The notes under the pieces were generated by a model. It saw nothing but the letters and a program-made list of their open reading frames with translations, did no database searches and was not told the origin of the DNA. From assembly GCF_914271485.1 (NCBI RefSeq), contig NZ_CAJZAG010000005.1:62001-126000 (forward strand): a stretch of 64,000 nt of DNA, given 5' to 3'. Below, piece by piece: positions 45,998 through 56,113 of the stretch; within the stretch, counting starts at the first letter, position 1, and each line of letters starts with the position of its first letter. The position numbers and the translations under genes were made by a program. This stretch comes from Cupriavidus pampae. GTDB taxonomy: Bacteria > Pseudomonadota > Gammaproteobacteria > Burkholderiales > Burkholderiaceae.

Positions 45998-46807
45998 TTG
46001 AACGACGAGGAAAACGGAAACGGCCGTTCCGTTGCGATCTATTGGGACTTTGAGAACCTTCACGCCGGACTCGTCGAGGCCAAGTACGGCGAAGGCGCCT
46101 ACGCCAAGCAAGACAATCGCTTCAAGGCACAGGAGCCGTTGGTCGATGTGCAAGCCCTCGTTGAGTTGTGCTCGTCCTTTGGCACGGTCGCCATCAACCG
46201 CGCCTACTGCAACTGGCAGTTCTTCGGCCGCTATCGCGATGCCCTGCTGCAAGGCTCCGTTGAACTCATCCAACTGTTCCCGCCGGGCCCGTCCGCCAAG
46301 AACGGCGCCGATATCAAACTATGCCTCGATGCCGCGGAAGACATCGGCCGATTCGGCCATATCGGCACCGTCATCATCATCGGTGGCGATAGCGATTTCA
46401 TGCCGATCTCGCAGAAGATCAAAGCTGCAGGGCGCACGCTTATCGGCATTGGCAACCGCAAGAACACGAACCGGCATTGGGCCAAGTCGTGCCACGAGTT
46501 CCGCTACTACGACAGCTTGATCGAACCGATCGAGGAAGAAACGCCGTCGACGACGACCGGTGACGTTGCCCCGCCCTTACCGAGCCCCGGCGCCGACATG
46601 CTCCGTCGCGCCATCCGCCTGCTGGCCGAGTCAAAGGGAGACGCCTGGGTTCATAAGGCGAGCGTGTGGCCCATGATCAAGCGGTTGGATCCAACGTTCT
46701 CCACGAAGGACCATGGGTTCACGAGCTTCAGCGAAATGCTGAAGGCGCTGGACACAGTCGTCGAAATCAAGAAAGGCGAAAAGGACCATCTGGTAAGGCT
46801 GAAATAG
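45998..46807 (+). CDS. NYN-domain nuclease-like protein with C-terminal OST-HTH/LOTUS domain
   Basis: A TTG at 45998, after GAGAG, gives 269 residues; TTG 45983 is an alternative that overlaps the upstream stop. The NYN (PIN-like) domain shows AIYWDFENLH, NGADIKLCLDAAEDI and IIIGGDSDFMPISQKIKAAG: three acidic metal-binding motifs in the expected order. The C-terminus (~185-268: MLRRAIRLLAESKGDAWVHK, KRLDPTFSTKDHGFTSFSEM) is an OST-HTH fold that binds RNA in other proteins. It is predicted to be an RNA-directed endoribonuclease. Confidence 0.87.
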   Translation: MNDEENGNGRSVAIYWDFENLHAGLVEAKYGEGAYAKQDNRFKAQEPLVDVQALVELCSSFGTVAINRAYCNWQFFGRYRDALLQGSVELIQLFPPGPSAKNGADIKLCLDAAEDIGRFGHIGTVIIIGGDSDFMPISQKIKAAGRTLIGIGNRKNTNRHWAKSCHEFRYYDSLIEPIEEETPSTTTGDVAPPLPSPGADMLRRAIRLLAESKGDAWVHKASVWPMIKRLDPTFSTKDHGFTSFSEMLKALDTVVEIKKGEKDHLVRLK

Positions 46808-46834
46808 CCTTCTGCCCCATACCGGCGTCCCACG

Positions 46835-47773
46835 CTAGTCCAGCGATTGTGCGAACGTTTTCAGATACTTCATTCCTGTATCGCACATGATTGTCACGAC
46901 GGTAGCCTCGGGACCCAGGCGTTTTGCCAAACGAAGCGCAGCGCTGACGTTCGCACCGGTGGATGTCCCACAAAACAGGCCTTCTTCACCGGCCAGGCGG
47001 AATGCCATGGCCCTCGCCTCGTCTGTGGAAACCGGCTCCAGCTCGTCGGCGATTCGCTCATGCCAGAGCGGCACGACATAGCCGGCCCCGATCCCGTCGA
47101 TCTTGTGCGCGCCCGTGGGGCCGCCTGACAGGACCGCCGACTCGGCCGGCTCCACGCCAACGCAATGAATACGCGGGTCGAGCTCCCGCAAGCGGGCGGA
47201 TATGCCGCGGAGCGAGGCACCGGTACCAACGCTGCCGACAAAACCGTCAATGCGGCCCCCTGTCTGACTCCAGATTTCGTCGGCCATCGCCGTGTAAGCG
47301 ACGAGCTGATCGGTGTTCTCCATCTGTGCCGTGATGTACGCCCCCATATCGTCCGCGATGCGATGCGCTTCGTGGATCATGTCCTTGGTCAGCTTCTCCG
47401 TTTGCTTGCCATTCTCGCTAGGGACGATTGTCAGTTTTGCGCCCAACAGACGCATGTGGTCGAGCTTCTCCCTCGAGAACGCGTCGGACGATACAAGGTG
47501 GAGCGGGTGACCCTTGACCGAGCAAACCAAAGCCAGCGACACGCCGGTGCTTCCACCCGTGTACTCGACCACAGCGCCGCCAGGCTTGAGCCGGCCATCT
47601 CGCTCGGGAGCTTCGATCATCGCCAGCGCAATGCGGTCTTTCATGCTTCCGGTCGGATTCTGGCTTTCCAGCTTGATGAAGACTCGTGCGCTGTCGGACG
47701 GCACGACGTGACGCAGTTGCAGGAGGGACGTGTTGCCGATCGTATCAAGGATGGTTTGGGGCGACATATTCAT
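46835..47773 (-). CDS. Cysteine synthase-family PLP enzyme
   Basis: This 312-residue fold-type II enzyme has PLP Lys45 in NPTGSMKDRIALAM, substrate loop EYTGGSTGVSLALV, and phosphate-binding FVGSVGTGASLRGIS. The C-terminal GLFCGTSTGANVSAALRLAK matches O-acetylserine sulfhydrylase-like enzymes. It is divergent from a GlxA-type regulator with a palindrome in the intergenic region, suggesting controlled expression for catabolism or detoxification rather than housekeeping cysteine synthesis. The exact donor is uncertain. Confidence 0.9.
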   Translation of the reverse strand: MNMSPQTILDTIGNTSLLQLRHVVPSDSARVFIKLESQNPTGSMKDRIALAMIEAPERDGRLKPGGAVVEYTGGSTGVSLALVCSVKGHPLHLVSSDAFSREKLDHMRLLGAKLTIVPSENGKQTEKLTKDMIHEAHRIADDMGAYITAQMENTDQLVAYTAMADEIWSQTGGRIDGFVGSVGTGASLRGISARLRELDPRIHCVGVEPAESAVLSGGPTGAHKIDGIGAGYVVPLWHERIADELEPVSTDEARAMAFRLAGEEGLFCGTSTGANVSAALRLAKRLGPEATVVTIMCDTGMKYLKTFAQSLD

Positions 47774-47840
47774 GATTTCCTCATTGGATGCTCCGCAGTC
47801 TAGACGCCGACAAGCTCTCGATCTATAGTCGCAAATGACA

Positions 47841-47856
47841 TAAATGTAGACATTTA
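47841..47856. promoter_or_regulatory. Palindrome in the divergent PLP enzyme-regulator promoter
   Basis: TAAATGTAGACATTTA is a 16-base palindrome with seven-base arms around AG. It lies 20 bases before the AraC/GlxA-family regulator start and about 70 from the PLP enzyme start. It is a likely operator for that regulator. Confidence 0.5.
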
Positions 47857-47875
47857 CGACACACGGAAGGAACAG

Positions 47876-48835
47876 ATGAAAGTGGTCGTTTTCGCCCTCG
47901 ACGACGTATTCGATTCCGGCATGGCGGTGTTACTTGACACGCTTGCCACGGCGAATGAGCTGGCGGCGTCGCAGGGCTTTGACAAGGCACCTTTCGACGT
48001 CAGGCTGACGGGCCTACGCAAGCGTGTCCGTACCGCTCTGGGATTCACGACCACGGTCGAGCCACTGGACGCCGTGCGAAAGCCAGACTGGATCGTGGTG
48101 CCGGCGTTGAACGCCAAGCAGGCGGACTCGCTCACCTTGCGACTTCAACGCCGTGACGTTCAGGAAGCGGTGGAGCATTTACAGCGTCGCCATGCCAATG
48201 GAATCAATATCGCGGCGGCCTGCATTGGTACGTTCGTGCTGGCTGAGGCCGGATTGCTGGACGGAGAGGAAGCCACCACAACCTGGTCTCTCGCTCCCTT
48301 CTTTCGACAAAGGTATCCGGCGGTAAAGCTCGACGATTCGCGGATGGTTGTCGAGTCCGGCCGAGTCGTGACAGCGGGGGCGGCGATGGGGCATCTCGAT
48401 CTTGCCCTGTGGTTGGTCCGCCGCGTCTCCCCGGAGCTTGCCGAGCTGGTGGCGAGGTTCATGCTCATCGACAGACGAGCATCCCAGGCGCACTACATCA
48501 TTCCCGACTACCTGGCACACTCGGATCCGCTGATCTCGAAATTTGAACGATGGATCCGTGACAACCTGTCCGGTGGATTCTCCCTTCTCGAAGTTGCCCA
48601 TGCGCTAGCCGTCCATCCAAGGACATTACAGCGTCGTACCGAGGCCATACTGGGCAAGTCACCTTTGGAGTTCGTTCAAGACCTCCGCATCGAGCGAGCA
48701 CGCCATCTGATCTCCGCGGGACATAATCTGGAAGATATCGCGGCAGAAGTCGGATATGCCGACGCAGCGACGCTACGCACGTTGCTACGCCGAAAGTTGG
48801 GCCAAGGAGTGAGGGAGATTCGAAGGCTGAAATAG
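47876..48835 (+). CDS. GlxA-type AraC-family transcriptional regulator (DJ-1/PfpI plus HTH)
   Basis: A 319-residue protein. The N-terminal half is a DJ-1/PfpI (GATase1-like) domain: VVFALDDVFDSGMAVLLDTL, ANGINIAAACIGTFVLAEAG, then VTAGAAMGHLDLALWLV. The C-terminal ~100 residues form a double HTH of AraC type: FSLLEVAHALAVHPRTLQRR and HLISAGHNLEDIAAEVGYAD. GlxA-type regulators control adjacent genes, here most likely the divergent PLP enzyme. The ligand is unknown. Confidence 0.92.
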   Translation: MKVVVFALDDVFDSGMAVLLDTLATANELAASQGFDKAPFDVRLTGLRKRVRTALGFTTTVEPLDAVRKPDWIVVPALNAKQADSLTLRLQRRDVQEAVEHLQRRHANGINIAAACIGTFVLAEAGLLDGEEATTTWSLAPFFRQRYPAVKLDDSRMVVESGRVVTAGAAMGHLDLALWLVRRVSPELAELVARFMLIDRRASQAHYIIPDYLAHSDPLISKFERWIRDNLSGGFSLLEVAHALAVHPRTLQRRTEAILGKSPLEFVQDLRIERARHLISAGHNLEDIAAEVGYADAATLRTLLRRKLGQGVREIRRLK

Positions 48836-48856
48836 CCTCCGCATCGACCAGAAACA

Positions 48857-49741
48857 TCAGCCCACCCCCAACACCCCTAACGCCCTCTCCACCACCGGTG
48901 ATCGATTGGCCGTCTGCCACACCACCGAGTACTCCGCCTGTGCCGGCTCTCCCGCCAGCGGTTTGAGCACGACGCCGGGCAATTGCGAGCGCTCTGGGGT
49001 TCGGGGTACCAGCGATACGCCGCGGCCTAGCGCCACCAGGCTGGATACCGACAGCAAATGCCGCGCGTAGTGCCGCACGTTTGGGCTGAAGCCAGACCGC
49101 AGGCATGTCGCCACGATCAAGTCGAAGTACGCCGGCGCGCTTTCGCGTGGAATCACGATAAACGGCTCGCCTGCCAGATCCGCAGGGTCGATCCGCTTGC
49201 GTTGTGCGAGCGGATGTCTCTCCGGTAGCGCCGCCACCAGCGGCGTGTGCGCGATCGGATGAATGCTCATCTCTCCAGCACCGCTCGCACCGGGCGATAT
49301 CTGCGCCAGTCCGAGATCGATTCGGTCGTGTCGCAGCGCCTCGATCTGCTCCGAAGATCCCATCTCTTCCCATACCGTCTCCACGCCCGCCAGATTCCGT
49401 TCCAACCGCGCGATCAGCTTCTCCATACCGATGTACAGCAGTGCCGCCACAAAGCCAATCCGCAACGTGCCGGTCTGCCCCTCCTCGGCGCGTCGCACCA
49501 CCTCGCGCGCCATGTCGGCCTGTCCGATGATCCGCCGCGCCTCCTGCACTAGTGCGCTGCCCGACGCCGTCAGCCTCACGCTGCGCTTGTTGCGGTCGAA
49601 CAGCATGACGCCCAGCTCTGCCTCCAACTGCTGAATATGCTTGGTCAACGGCGGCTGCGAAATACGCAGCCGTTCAGCCGCGCGGCCGAAGTGTAGTTCC
49701 TCGGCAAGCGCGAGGAACATTCGAAGCTCACGGATTTCCAT
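48857..49741 (-). CDS. LysR-family transcriptional regulator
   Basis: ATG 49741 gives 294 residues; an upstream TTG at 49768 is in frame but less convincing. The N-terminal winged HTH is MEIRELRMFLALAEELHFGR, AAERLRISQPPLTKHIQQLE. The effector domain begins near residue 90 (GTLRIGFVAALLYIGM). It is divergent from the CMD-SDR-Bug operon, and the T-N11-A palindrome at 49782-49806 lies between them. It likely activates the aromatic/ring-acid catabolic operon in response to an intermediate. Confidence 0.93.
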   Translation of the reverse strand: MEIRELRMFLALAEELHFGRAAERLRISQPPLTKHIQQLEAELGVMLFDRNKRSVRLTASGSALVQEARRIIGQADMAREVVRRAEEGQTGTLRIGFVAALLYIGMEKLIARLERNLAGVETVWEEMGSSEQIEALRHDRIDLGLAQISPGASGAGEMSIHPIAHTPLVAALPERHPLAQRKRIDPADLAGEPFIVIPRESAPAYFDLIVATCLRSGFSPNVRHYARHLLSVSSLVALGRGVSLVPRTPERSQLPGVVLKPLAGEPAQAEYSVVWQTANRSPVVERALGVLGVG

Positions 49742-49781
49742 TATAGGTCTCGCAAAAAGATGCGGCAAATAGGAGGCAAGG

Positions 49782-49806
49782 CAGTAATTCTATTTCGGAA
49801 TTACTG
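49782..49806. promoter_or_regulatory. LysR-type T-N11-A operator
   Basis: CAGTAATTC (49782-49790) and GAATTACTG (49798-49806) are perfect inverted arms around TATTTCG. The core ATTC-N7-GAAT fits the LysR T-N11-A box. It lies between the divergent LysR regulator and the downstream operon. Confidence 0.7.
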
Positions 49807-49896
49807 TGCTCCGGAAAAGATATTGGACGATGACATCCGCACTCATCAGAATGCACCGGCAGACAACAGACACAACACAAAACGATCCGGAGACAT

Positions 49897-50457
49897 ATGA
49901 CCAGAATCCGCCCCCTCAAGCCCGAGGAGATGACCGAAGACCAGCGCGCCGTGCACGCCGCCATCGTGGCAGGGCCGCGTGGCCAGGTTCGCGGGCCGCT
50001 GGCCGTATGGCTCCATCGGCCAGGCCTTGCCGCCAAGGCACAGGCGCTCGGCCAATACTGCCGTTATGACTCTTCGCTGCCCCAGCGGCTCTCCGAGCTG
50101 GCCATCCTCGTGATGGGCAAGTTCTGGCGTGCCGAGTTCGAATGGTGGGCGCACAAGCCCATCGCGCTGAAGGCCGGCATCGACGAAGCCGTGGTGGAAG
50201 CCATTCGCACTGGCATCGATCCCGTCTTTACTCGCGACGATGAGGCCATGGTCTATGCGGTAACTCGCAGCCTGAACGAGCAACGCAACATCCCCACCCC
50301 GCTCTATGAACGCGCGGTGGCCGTGCTCGGCCTCGATGCGGTGATCGATCTGGTCGGCGTGGCCGGGTACTACACGCTGATCTCCATGACGATCAACGCC
50401 TTCGAGGTCATGCCACCCGACGGCACGCCGCTCGAACTCGACCAGCCTGCGTGCTGA
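49897..50457 (+). CDS. Carboxymuconolactone decarboxylase-family protein
   Basis: The protein has 186 residues, first in the operon. CMD-family features are SLPQRLSELAILVMGKFWRA, then EFEWWAHKPIALKAGIDEAV and EAIRTGIDPVFTRDDEAMVY. The CxxC motif of AhpD-type members is absent, so a peroxidase role is unlikely. Ring-fission carboxylactone metabolism is more plausible. The following SDR starts 52 bases later. Confidence 0.87.
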   Translation: MTRIRPLKPEEMTEDQRAVHAAIVAGPRGQVRGPLAVWLHRPGLAAKAQALGQYCRYDSSLPQRLSELAILVMGKFWRAEFEWWAHKPIALKAGIDEAVVEAIRTGIDPVFTRDDEAMVYAVTRSLNEQRNIPTPLYERAVAVLGLDAVIDLVGVAGYYTLISMTINAFEVMPPDGTPLELDQPAC

Positions 50458-50509
50458 GCGTGCACATCGATCGTTCACCAACACATCATCCGCATCAGGA
50501 AGCATCAAC

Positions 50510-51325
50510 ATGTCGAATCAGAAGAATGGCAGGCTCGCAGGAAAAGTCGTACTCGTGACCGGCGCAGGCTGCATCGGTCCTGGCTGGGGTAACGGACGCG
50601 CGGTGGCCGTGCGCTTTGCCGAAGAAGGCGCGAAGGTTTTCGCCGCCGACAAGAGCGCATCGGCCATGGAAGAGACAATCGAACGCGTGCGTGCCATCCC
50701 CGGCGCGGAGATCGAGCCCCACACGTGCGATGTGACGCAGGCCGCCGAGGTCAAAGCCATGGTCGATGCCTGCGTGGCGCGCTTTGGCCGCATCGATATT
50801 CTCGTGAACAACGTCGGCGGTTCCGCACGCGGTGGCCCGGTAGACCTCTCCGAGGAAGCGTGGGACACGCAGATCGACTTCAATCTGAAGAGCATTTTCC
50901 TGACGTGCAAGTACGTGCTGCCGTTGATGGAAGCTCAAGGCGGTGGCGCCATCGTCAATACGGCGTCCACGTCAGGCATTCGATGGACCGGTGCCGCGCA
51001 GGTGGGTTATGCCTCCGCCAAGGCCGCTGTGATCCAGTTCTCGCGCGTGGTCGCCGTGGAGTACGCGAAGAAGAATGTTCGTGTGAACACCGTCATTCCT
51101 GGCCAGATGCATACGCCGATGGTGGAAGCACGCCTGGCCGGCCAGCGCGCGGGCGGCAATGTCGATGCACTGCTAGCGCAGCGTCAGGCACGCATTCCGC
51201 TGGGCTTTATGGGCGATGGGCGCGATACCGCCAACGCCGCGCTGTTCCTCGCATCGGATGAAGCTCGCTTCGTCACGGGCACAGAGTTGGTGGTTGACGG
51301 CGGCATGAGCGTACGCTGCGACTGA
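50510..51325 (+). CDS. Short-chain dehydrogenase/reductase (SDR)
   Basis: This 271-residue classical SDR has cofactor motif VLVTGAGCIGPGWGNGRAVA, the NNVGG stretch (DILVNNVGGSARGG) and catalytic YASAKAAVIQFSR after VNTASTSGIRWTGA. The tail GTELVVDGGMSVRCD is normal. The extra residues in the GxxxGxG loop suggest insertions seen in some ring-acid SDRs. It probably oxidises or reduces a hydroxy intermediate of the LysR-controlled pathway. Confidence 0.92.
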   Translation: MSNQKNGRLAGKVVLVTGAGCIGPGWGNGRAVAVRFAEEGAKVFAADKSASAMEETIERVRAIPGAEIEPHTCDVTQAAEVKAMVDACVARFGRIDILVNNVGGSARGGPVDLSEEAWDTQIDFNLKSIFLTCKYVLPLMEAQGGGAIVNTASTSGIRWTGAAQVGYASAKAAVIQFSRVVAVEYAKKNVRVNTVIPGQMHTPMVEARLAGQRAGGNVDALLAQRQARIPLGFMGDGRDTANAALFLASDEARFVTGTELVVDGGMSVRCD

Positions 51326-51394
51326 ACGCGCAGAGTCCACCAGCTGTTCCATAGAGACAGCGGAGCAAGACAACAACAGGGAGACGACGCTCGC

Positions 51395-52387
51395 ATGCTA
51401 TCTATCCAATTCAATCGTGCGCTAGTCCGTACGCTGGCTGCATCGGCTACGCTCATTGCACCGATGTGGCACCCCGCTCAGGCCGCGACTTACCCCGACA
51501 AACCGGTGCGCATGGTCGTGGCATTCTCGCCCGGCGGCCCGACGGACATCATCGCACGCGTGATCGCGCGCAAGCTGGGTGAGCGCCTCGGCCAGCAGGT
51601 GGTGGTGGACAACCGCCCCGGTGCGGGCGGCAATATCGCGGCGGAACAGGTCGCAAAGTCACCGGCCGACGGCTACACGCTGCTCTATAACAGCTCTTCG
51701 ATCGCGATATCGCCCGCCCTGTTTCGTAATCCGAAGCTGAACCCGACCGAGATCTTCACGCCCGTGGCTTACGTTGCCACCGTTCCGCTGGTGGTGATCG
51801 TCAACGCGGCGAGCCCGATCAAGACGCCGGAAGACTTTCTTCGGGAGCTTAAGGCAAACCCGGGCAAACTCAACTTCGGGTCTTCAGGCAACGGCACCAT
51901 CGACCACCTGACCAGCGTGCTGTTCGCGGCGAAGACGCATACGGCGTTCAACCATATCCCCTACAAGGGCAACGCCGCGGCGCTCCCAGACCTGCTGTCG
52001 GGGCGGCTGGATTTCATGATGTCGGGCAGCCTGAACGCCGTGCTGCCATTCATCAAGGATGGCAAGTTGCGCGCCATCGCCGCGACCACGCGTCAACGTG
52101 TCTCCGTGCTGCCTGACACGCCAACGCTCGCCGAAACCATCGTGCCGGGATTCGACTCGGGCACGTGGCAAGGCATTGTCGCACCATCACGCACGCCTGC
52201 CGATGTGGTCGCCCGGCTGAACCACGAGATTCTCGCCGTGATGCAGGACCCGGACGCGCTGGCCGCGCTACGCGCGCAGGGTGCCGAGCCCACCGGGGGC
52301 ACGCCCGCCGCGTACGGGCAACTCATCAAGACCGAGTACGCGCGCTGGACGCAGGTAGTGAAGGACACCGGTGCGCGCTCGGATTAA
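51395..52387 (+). CDS. Bug/TctC-family periplasmic substrate-binding protein
   Basis: A 330-residue receptor with signal peptide ending at HPAQAATYPDK. Family loops are YPDKPVRMVVAFSPGGPTDI, VVVDNRPGAGGNIAAEQVAK, PADGYTLLYNSSSIAIS, LNFGSSGNGTIDHLTSVLFA and FNHIPYKGNAAALPDLLSGR. It sits between the SDR and the amidohydrolase, so it likely captures the acid consumed by this operon. No TctAB partner gene is nearby. Confidence 0.94.
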   Translation: MLSIQFNRALVRTLAASATLIAPMWHPAQAATYPDKPVRMVVAFSPGGPTDIIARVIARKLGERLGQQVVVDNRPGAGGNIAAEQVAKSPADGYTLLYNSSSIAISPALFRNPKLNPTEIFTPVAYVATVPLVVIVNAASPIKTPEDFLRELKANPGKLNFGSSGNGTIDHLTSVLFAAKTHTAFNHIPYKGNAAALPDLLSGRLDFMMSGSLNAVLPFIKDGKLRAIAATTRQRVSVLPDTPTLAETIVPGFDSGTWQGIVAPSRTPADVVARLNHEILAVMQDPDALAALRAQGAEPTGGTPAAYGQLIKTEYARWTQVVKDTGARSD

Positions 52388-52414
52388 AGCTTCCCTCTTC
52401 TAACGAGACCCGGG

Positions 52415-53253
52415 ATGACTACACGGAACCATGACGACACGCCGTCACACGACGGTATCTGGGATTGCCACACGCATATCTTCGGCCCTTATGCCGAACA
52501 CCCACTGCCTCCAGACGCCGTCTATCGCCCGCCCGCGGCACCCTTCTCCGCGCTGCGCGCGCTGCACCGCGCGCTCGGCATCTCACACGGTGTATTGGTG
52601 CAGGGCGCCTGCTACGCGGATGATCACGATGCGGTGTTGACCGCGCTAGACGGCGCCGACGGCAACTATCGCGGCGTCGCACTGATCTCGCCCGATGTGG
52701 ACGAGGACCACCTGCATCAGATGCACGCACGGGGAGTGCGTGGCATTCGCCTGGGATTGATGTCGCATCTCGGCGGCAAACCCGATGCCGGTCGCATGGT
52801 CGCTCAGCTCGAACGCATCCAACCCTACGGTTGGCATGCGCTCCTGCACGGAGAGGTCGGCGATGTGGTGGAGGCACTCGATGTGCTGGCGCCGCAAGGG
52901 GTCACGCTGGTAATCGACCATATGGCGCGCGTCGATGCGGCCAAGGGCATCGACTATCCGGCATTTGCCGCGCTGGAACTCTGCCTTGCGTCGCCCAACA
53001 TCTGGATCAAGCTGTCCGGCGCGGATCGCATTACAGGCGGCGCGGCACCCTATGAGGCGGCGCTCCCCATCGCGCGCCGACTGCTGGCGGCCGCGCCCGA
53101 GCGCGCTATCTGGGGCACGGACTGGCCGCATCCCAATATCGCTTACCCGGTGCCCGATGAAGGCGTGCTGCTCGCCTGGATTCGCCGCGTATGCGAGGAG
53201 GTTGTTGGCAGCGCGGACGCGGTGCTGCGCACCAACCCACCACGCCTGTACGC

Positions 53254-53257
<4 letters not shown>
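52415..53257 (+). CDS. Amidohydrolase-family lactonase/hydrolase (2-pyrone-4,6-dicarboxylate hydrolase-like)
   Basis: This 280-residue TIM-barrel enzyme has the N-terminal metal motif WDCHTHIFGP, then VLVQGACYADDHDAVL, LVIDHMARVDAAKGID and the late metal Asp in IWGTDWPHPNIAYP. These match the LigI/PDC-hydrolase branch of the amidohydrolase superfamily, which opens lactone rings in protocatechuate-type catabolism. It overlaps the downstream lactonase start (ATGA), so two lactone-active enzymes are co-translated. Confidence 0.88.
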
Positions 53258-54243
<986 letters not shown>

Positions 54244-54277
54244 GCGCCACGCCGGCACCCTATCAGGAGACATCGTC

Positions 54278-55288
54278 ATGCCTATTCGGTACACGCGCCG
54301 CGGCGCCATGTCCGCGCTCGCCCTCGCGCTCGCCCTCGCGCTCCCCCTTGCACTGCTCGCCCTCGGCACGCCATGGATGGCGTCGTCAGCCAGCGCGGCG
54401 CCCATCACGCGGCTTGTGGTGGCCTTCCCCGCCGGCGGCCCAGCCGACACGCTCGCGCGCAGCCTCTCGCGCCAACTCGAGGCCGAACTTAAGCAGACCG
54501 TGGTCGTCGAGAATCGACCCGGCGCGAATGGTGCCATTGCCATCAACGCTGTGGCCAAAGCGCCTACCGATGGCTCCGTACTGTTTCTCACCAGTGCGGG
54601 TGCCATCGTCATCAACCCCGCGCTGTATCCGAACCTGCCGTACGATCCGCAGAAGGACCTGACGCCAATCTCGCTCGTGGTGAACACGCCGGAGGTGCTG
54701 GTGGTCAAGCCAGACGACACAATTGCCAATGCCGCCGCGTTCGTCAAACGCGCACAGGCGGCCGGCAAACCGCCCAGCCTGGCTTCCACGGGCATCGGCA
54801 GCATGCCCCATATGACCATCGAGCTGTTCAAGGCCGCCACGCACGTGAACTTCCTGCACGTCGCGTACAAGGGTGCGGCCCCGGCAATTACCGACACGCT
54901 CGGTGGGCAGGTGGATGGGTTCTTCGGCGACACCTCGGGACTGATGACATACATCACGTCGAAGCGGCTGAGGCCGATCGGCGTCGCGGCCCCGAAACGC
55001 CTCCCCTTCCTGCCCGATGTGCCAACGCTTGCCGAGCAAGGCATCGCCAATGTCGAGGCCAGCAACTGGTATGGACTGATGGCACCGGCGGGCACCGCAC
55101 CGGATGTGGTCAAAAGGGTCAATGACGCGCTGCGCCGCACCCTGGCCGCGCCGGAGGTTCGCAAGAACCTCGACCAGCTCGGTCTGGAGCCCGCGGCAGG
55201 CACGCCGGCGGAGTTCTCCGCCATCATCCGCGCGGACACCGCCCGCTGGGCCAAGGTGATCAAGTCTCAGAACATTCGCGGAGAATGA
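54278..55288 (+). CDS. Bug/TctC-family periplasmic substrate-binding protein (second in operon)
   Basis: ATG 54278 after AGGAG gives 336 residues. A long Ala/Leu-rich signal (SALALALALALPLALLALGT) precedes the mature SAAPITRLVVAFPAGGPADT, VVVENRPGANGAIAINAVAK, PSLASTGIGSMPHMTIELF and FLHVAYKGAAPAITDTLGGQ. It is the second Bug receptor in the same operon as 51395-52387, only two genes apart, and the two are clearly different in sequence. Two receptors may accept two related acids. Confidence 0.94.
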   Translation: MPIRYTRRGAMSALALALALALPLALLALGTPWMASSASAAPITRLVVAFPAGGPADTLARSLSRQLEAELKQTVVVENRPGANGAIAINAVAKAPTDGSVLFLTSAGAIVINPALYPNLPYDPQKDLTPISLVVNTPEVLVVKPDDTIANAAAFVKRAQAAGKPPSLASTGIGSMPHMTIELFKAATHVNFLHVAYKGAAPAITDTLGGQVDGFFGDTSGLMTYITSKRLRPIGVAAPKRLPFLPDVPTLAEQGIANVEASNWYGLMAPAGTAPDVVKRVNDALRRTLAAPEVRKNLDQLGLEPAAGTPAEFSAIIRADTARWAKVIKSQNIRGE

Positions 55289-55289
55289 C

Positions 55290-55964
55290 ATGACGACAGT
55301 TATCGCTCCAACCGACGACGCCTTCAGCCCTACGGCGGGCGCAGGAGAGCTTCGACTGTGCTGGTCGCCACGCTCGCCCTTCGTGCGCCGCGTCATGGTG
55401 GCCGCGCACGAACTCGACCTCGCCGGCCGCATCACGTGCATCGACACCGTGGTGGGAATGACGGGCTGCCATGCGCAGCTGATGCGGATCAACCCGCTCA
55501 ACAAGATCCCCACGCTGATCACCGACGACGGCTTCGTGCTCTCGGACACCACGCTGATCTGCCAGTACCTCGACGGCGTGGCGCCCTCGCCGCGACTGTT
55601 TCCGCAAGCGCATGCCGCGCGCATGCAATCCATGCGCTGGCACGCGCTTGGCCACGGGCTGACCGATCTGCTCGTGCTGTGGCGGAATGAACGGTTGCGC
55701 CCGGAGGAACAACAGCACCGGCCGACCATCGCCGCGTGGCGTGCCAAGTTCGCCGCCACACTGGCCACGCTCGATGGCGAAGCCGGAAGGCTTGCCGACG
55801 CGCCGGTTTGCATCGGTCAAATTGCGATTGCCTGCGCGGTCGGCTATCTCGACTTCCGATTCACGGATCTTGGGTGGCGCGACGGCGTGCCAGCGCTATC
55901 GGCATGGTTCGCGCAGTTCGAGCAGCGCGCATCGATGCAGGCGACGTTGCCGTCCGCAGGATAG
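55290..55964 (+). CDS. Glutathione S-transferase family protein
   Basis: The protein has 224 residues, starting one base after the Bug stop. The N-terminal thioredoxin fold reads LRLCWSPRSPFVRRVMVAAH, NPLNKIPTLITDDGFVLSDT (cis-Pro and gamma-Glu-binding SD) and the C-terminal helical domain includes LTDLLVLWRNERLRPEE and IGQIAIACAVGYLDFRF. A Ser-type or Cys-free active site is likely, since the position after the first strand is SPRSPF. Isomerase or dehalogenase-like activity in ring-acid breakdown is plausible. Confidence 0.85.
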   Translation: MTTVIAPTDDAFSPTAGAGELRLCWSPRSPFVRRVMVAAHELDLAGRITCIDTVVGMTGCHAQLMRINPLNKIPTLITDDGFVLSDTTLICQYLDGVAPSPRLFPQAHAARMQSMRWHALGHGLTDLLVLWRNERLRPEEQQHRPTIAAWRAKFAATLATLDGEAGRLADAPVCIGQIAIACAVGYLDFRFTDLGWRDGVPALSAWFAQFEQRASMQATLPSAG

Positions 55965-56113
55965 CGCGACCGGCGCGTCATGCTCAAAGCGTGAAGATGT
56001 CACTTTCGTCACACGATCGACTGCTGTAGGGGTGCGTCACGCTTGCTTTCCAGTGCCAATGTTGTTTCCTTGGTAGGTGAGCGAGCGGTAGCGACTCAAA
56101 CCCAGCGGAGACG

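Noticed and set aside
55965..56113. Sigma-54 promoter before dctA
   Set aside because: The GG-N10-GC pattern was sought around TGCGTCACGCTTGC but spacing is wrong, so no site can be claimed.
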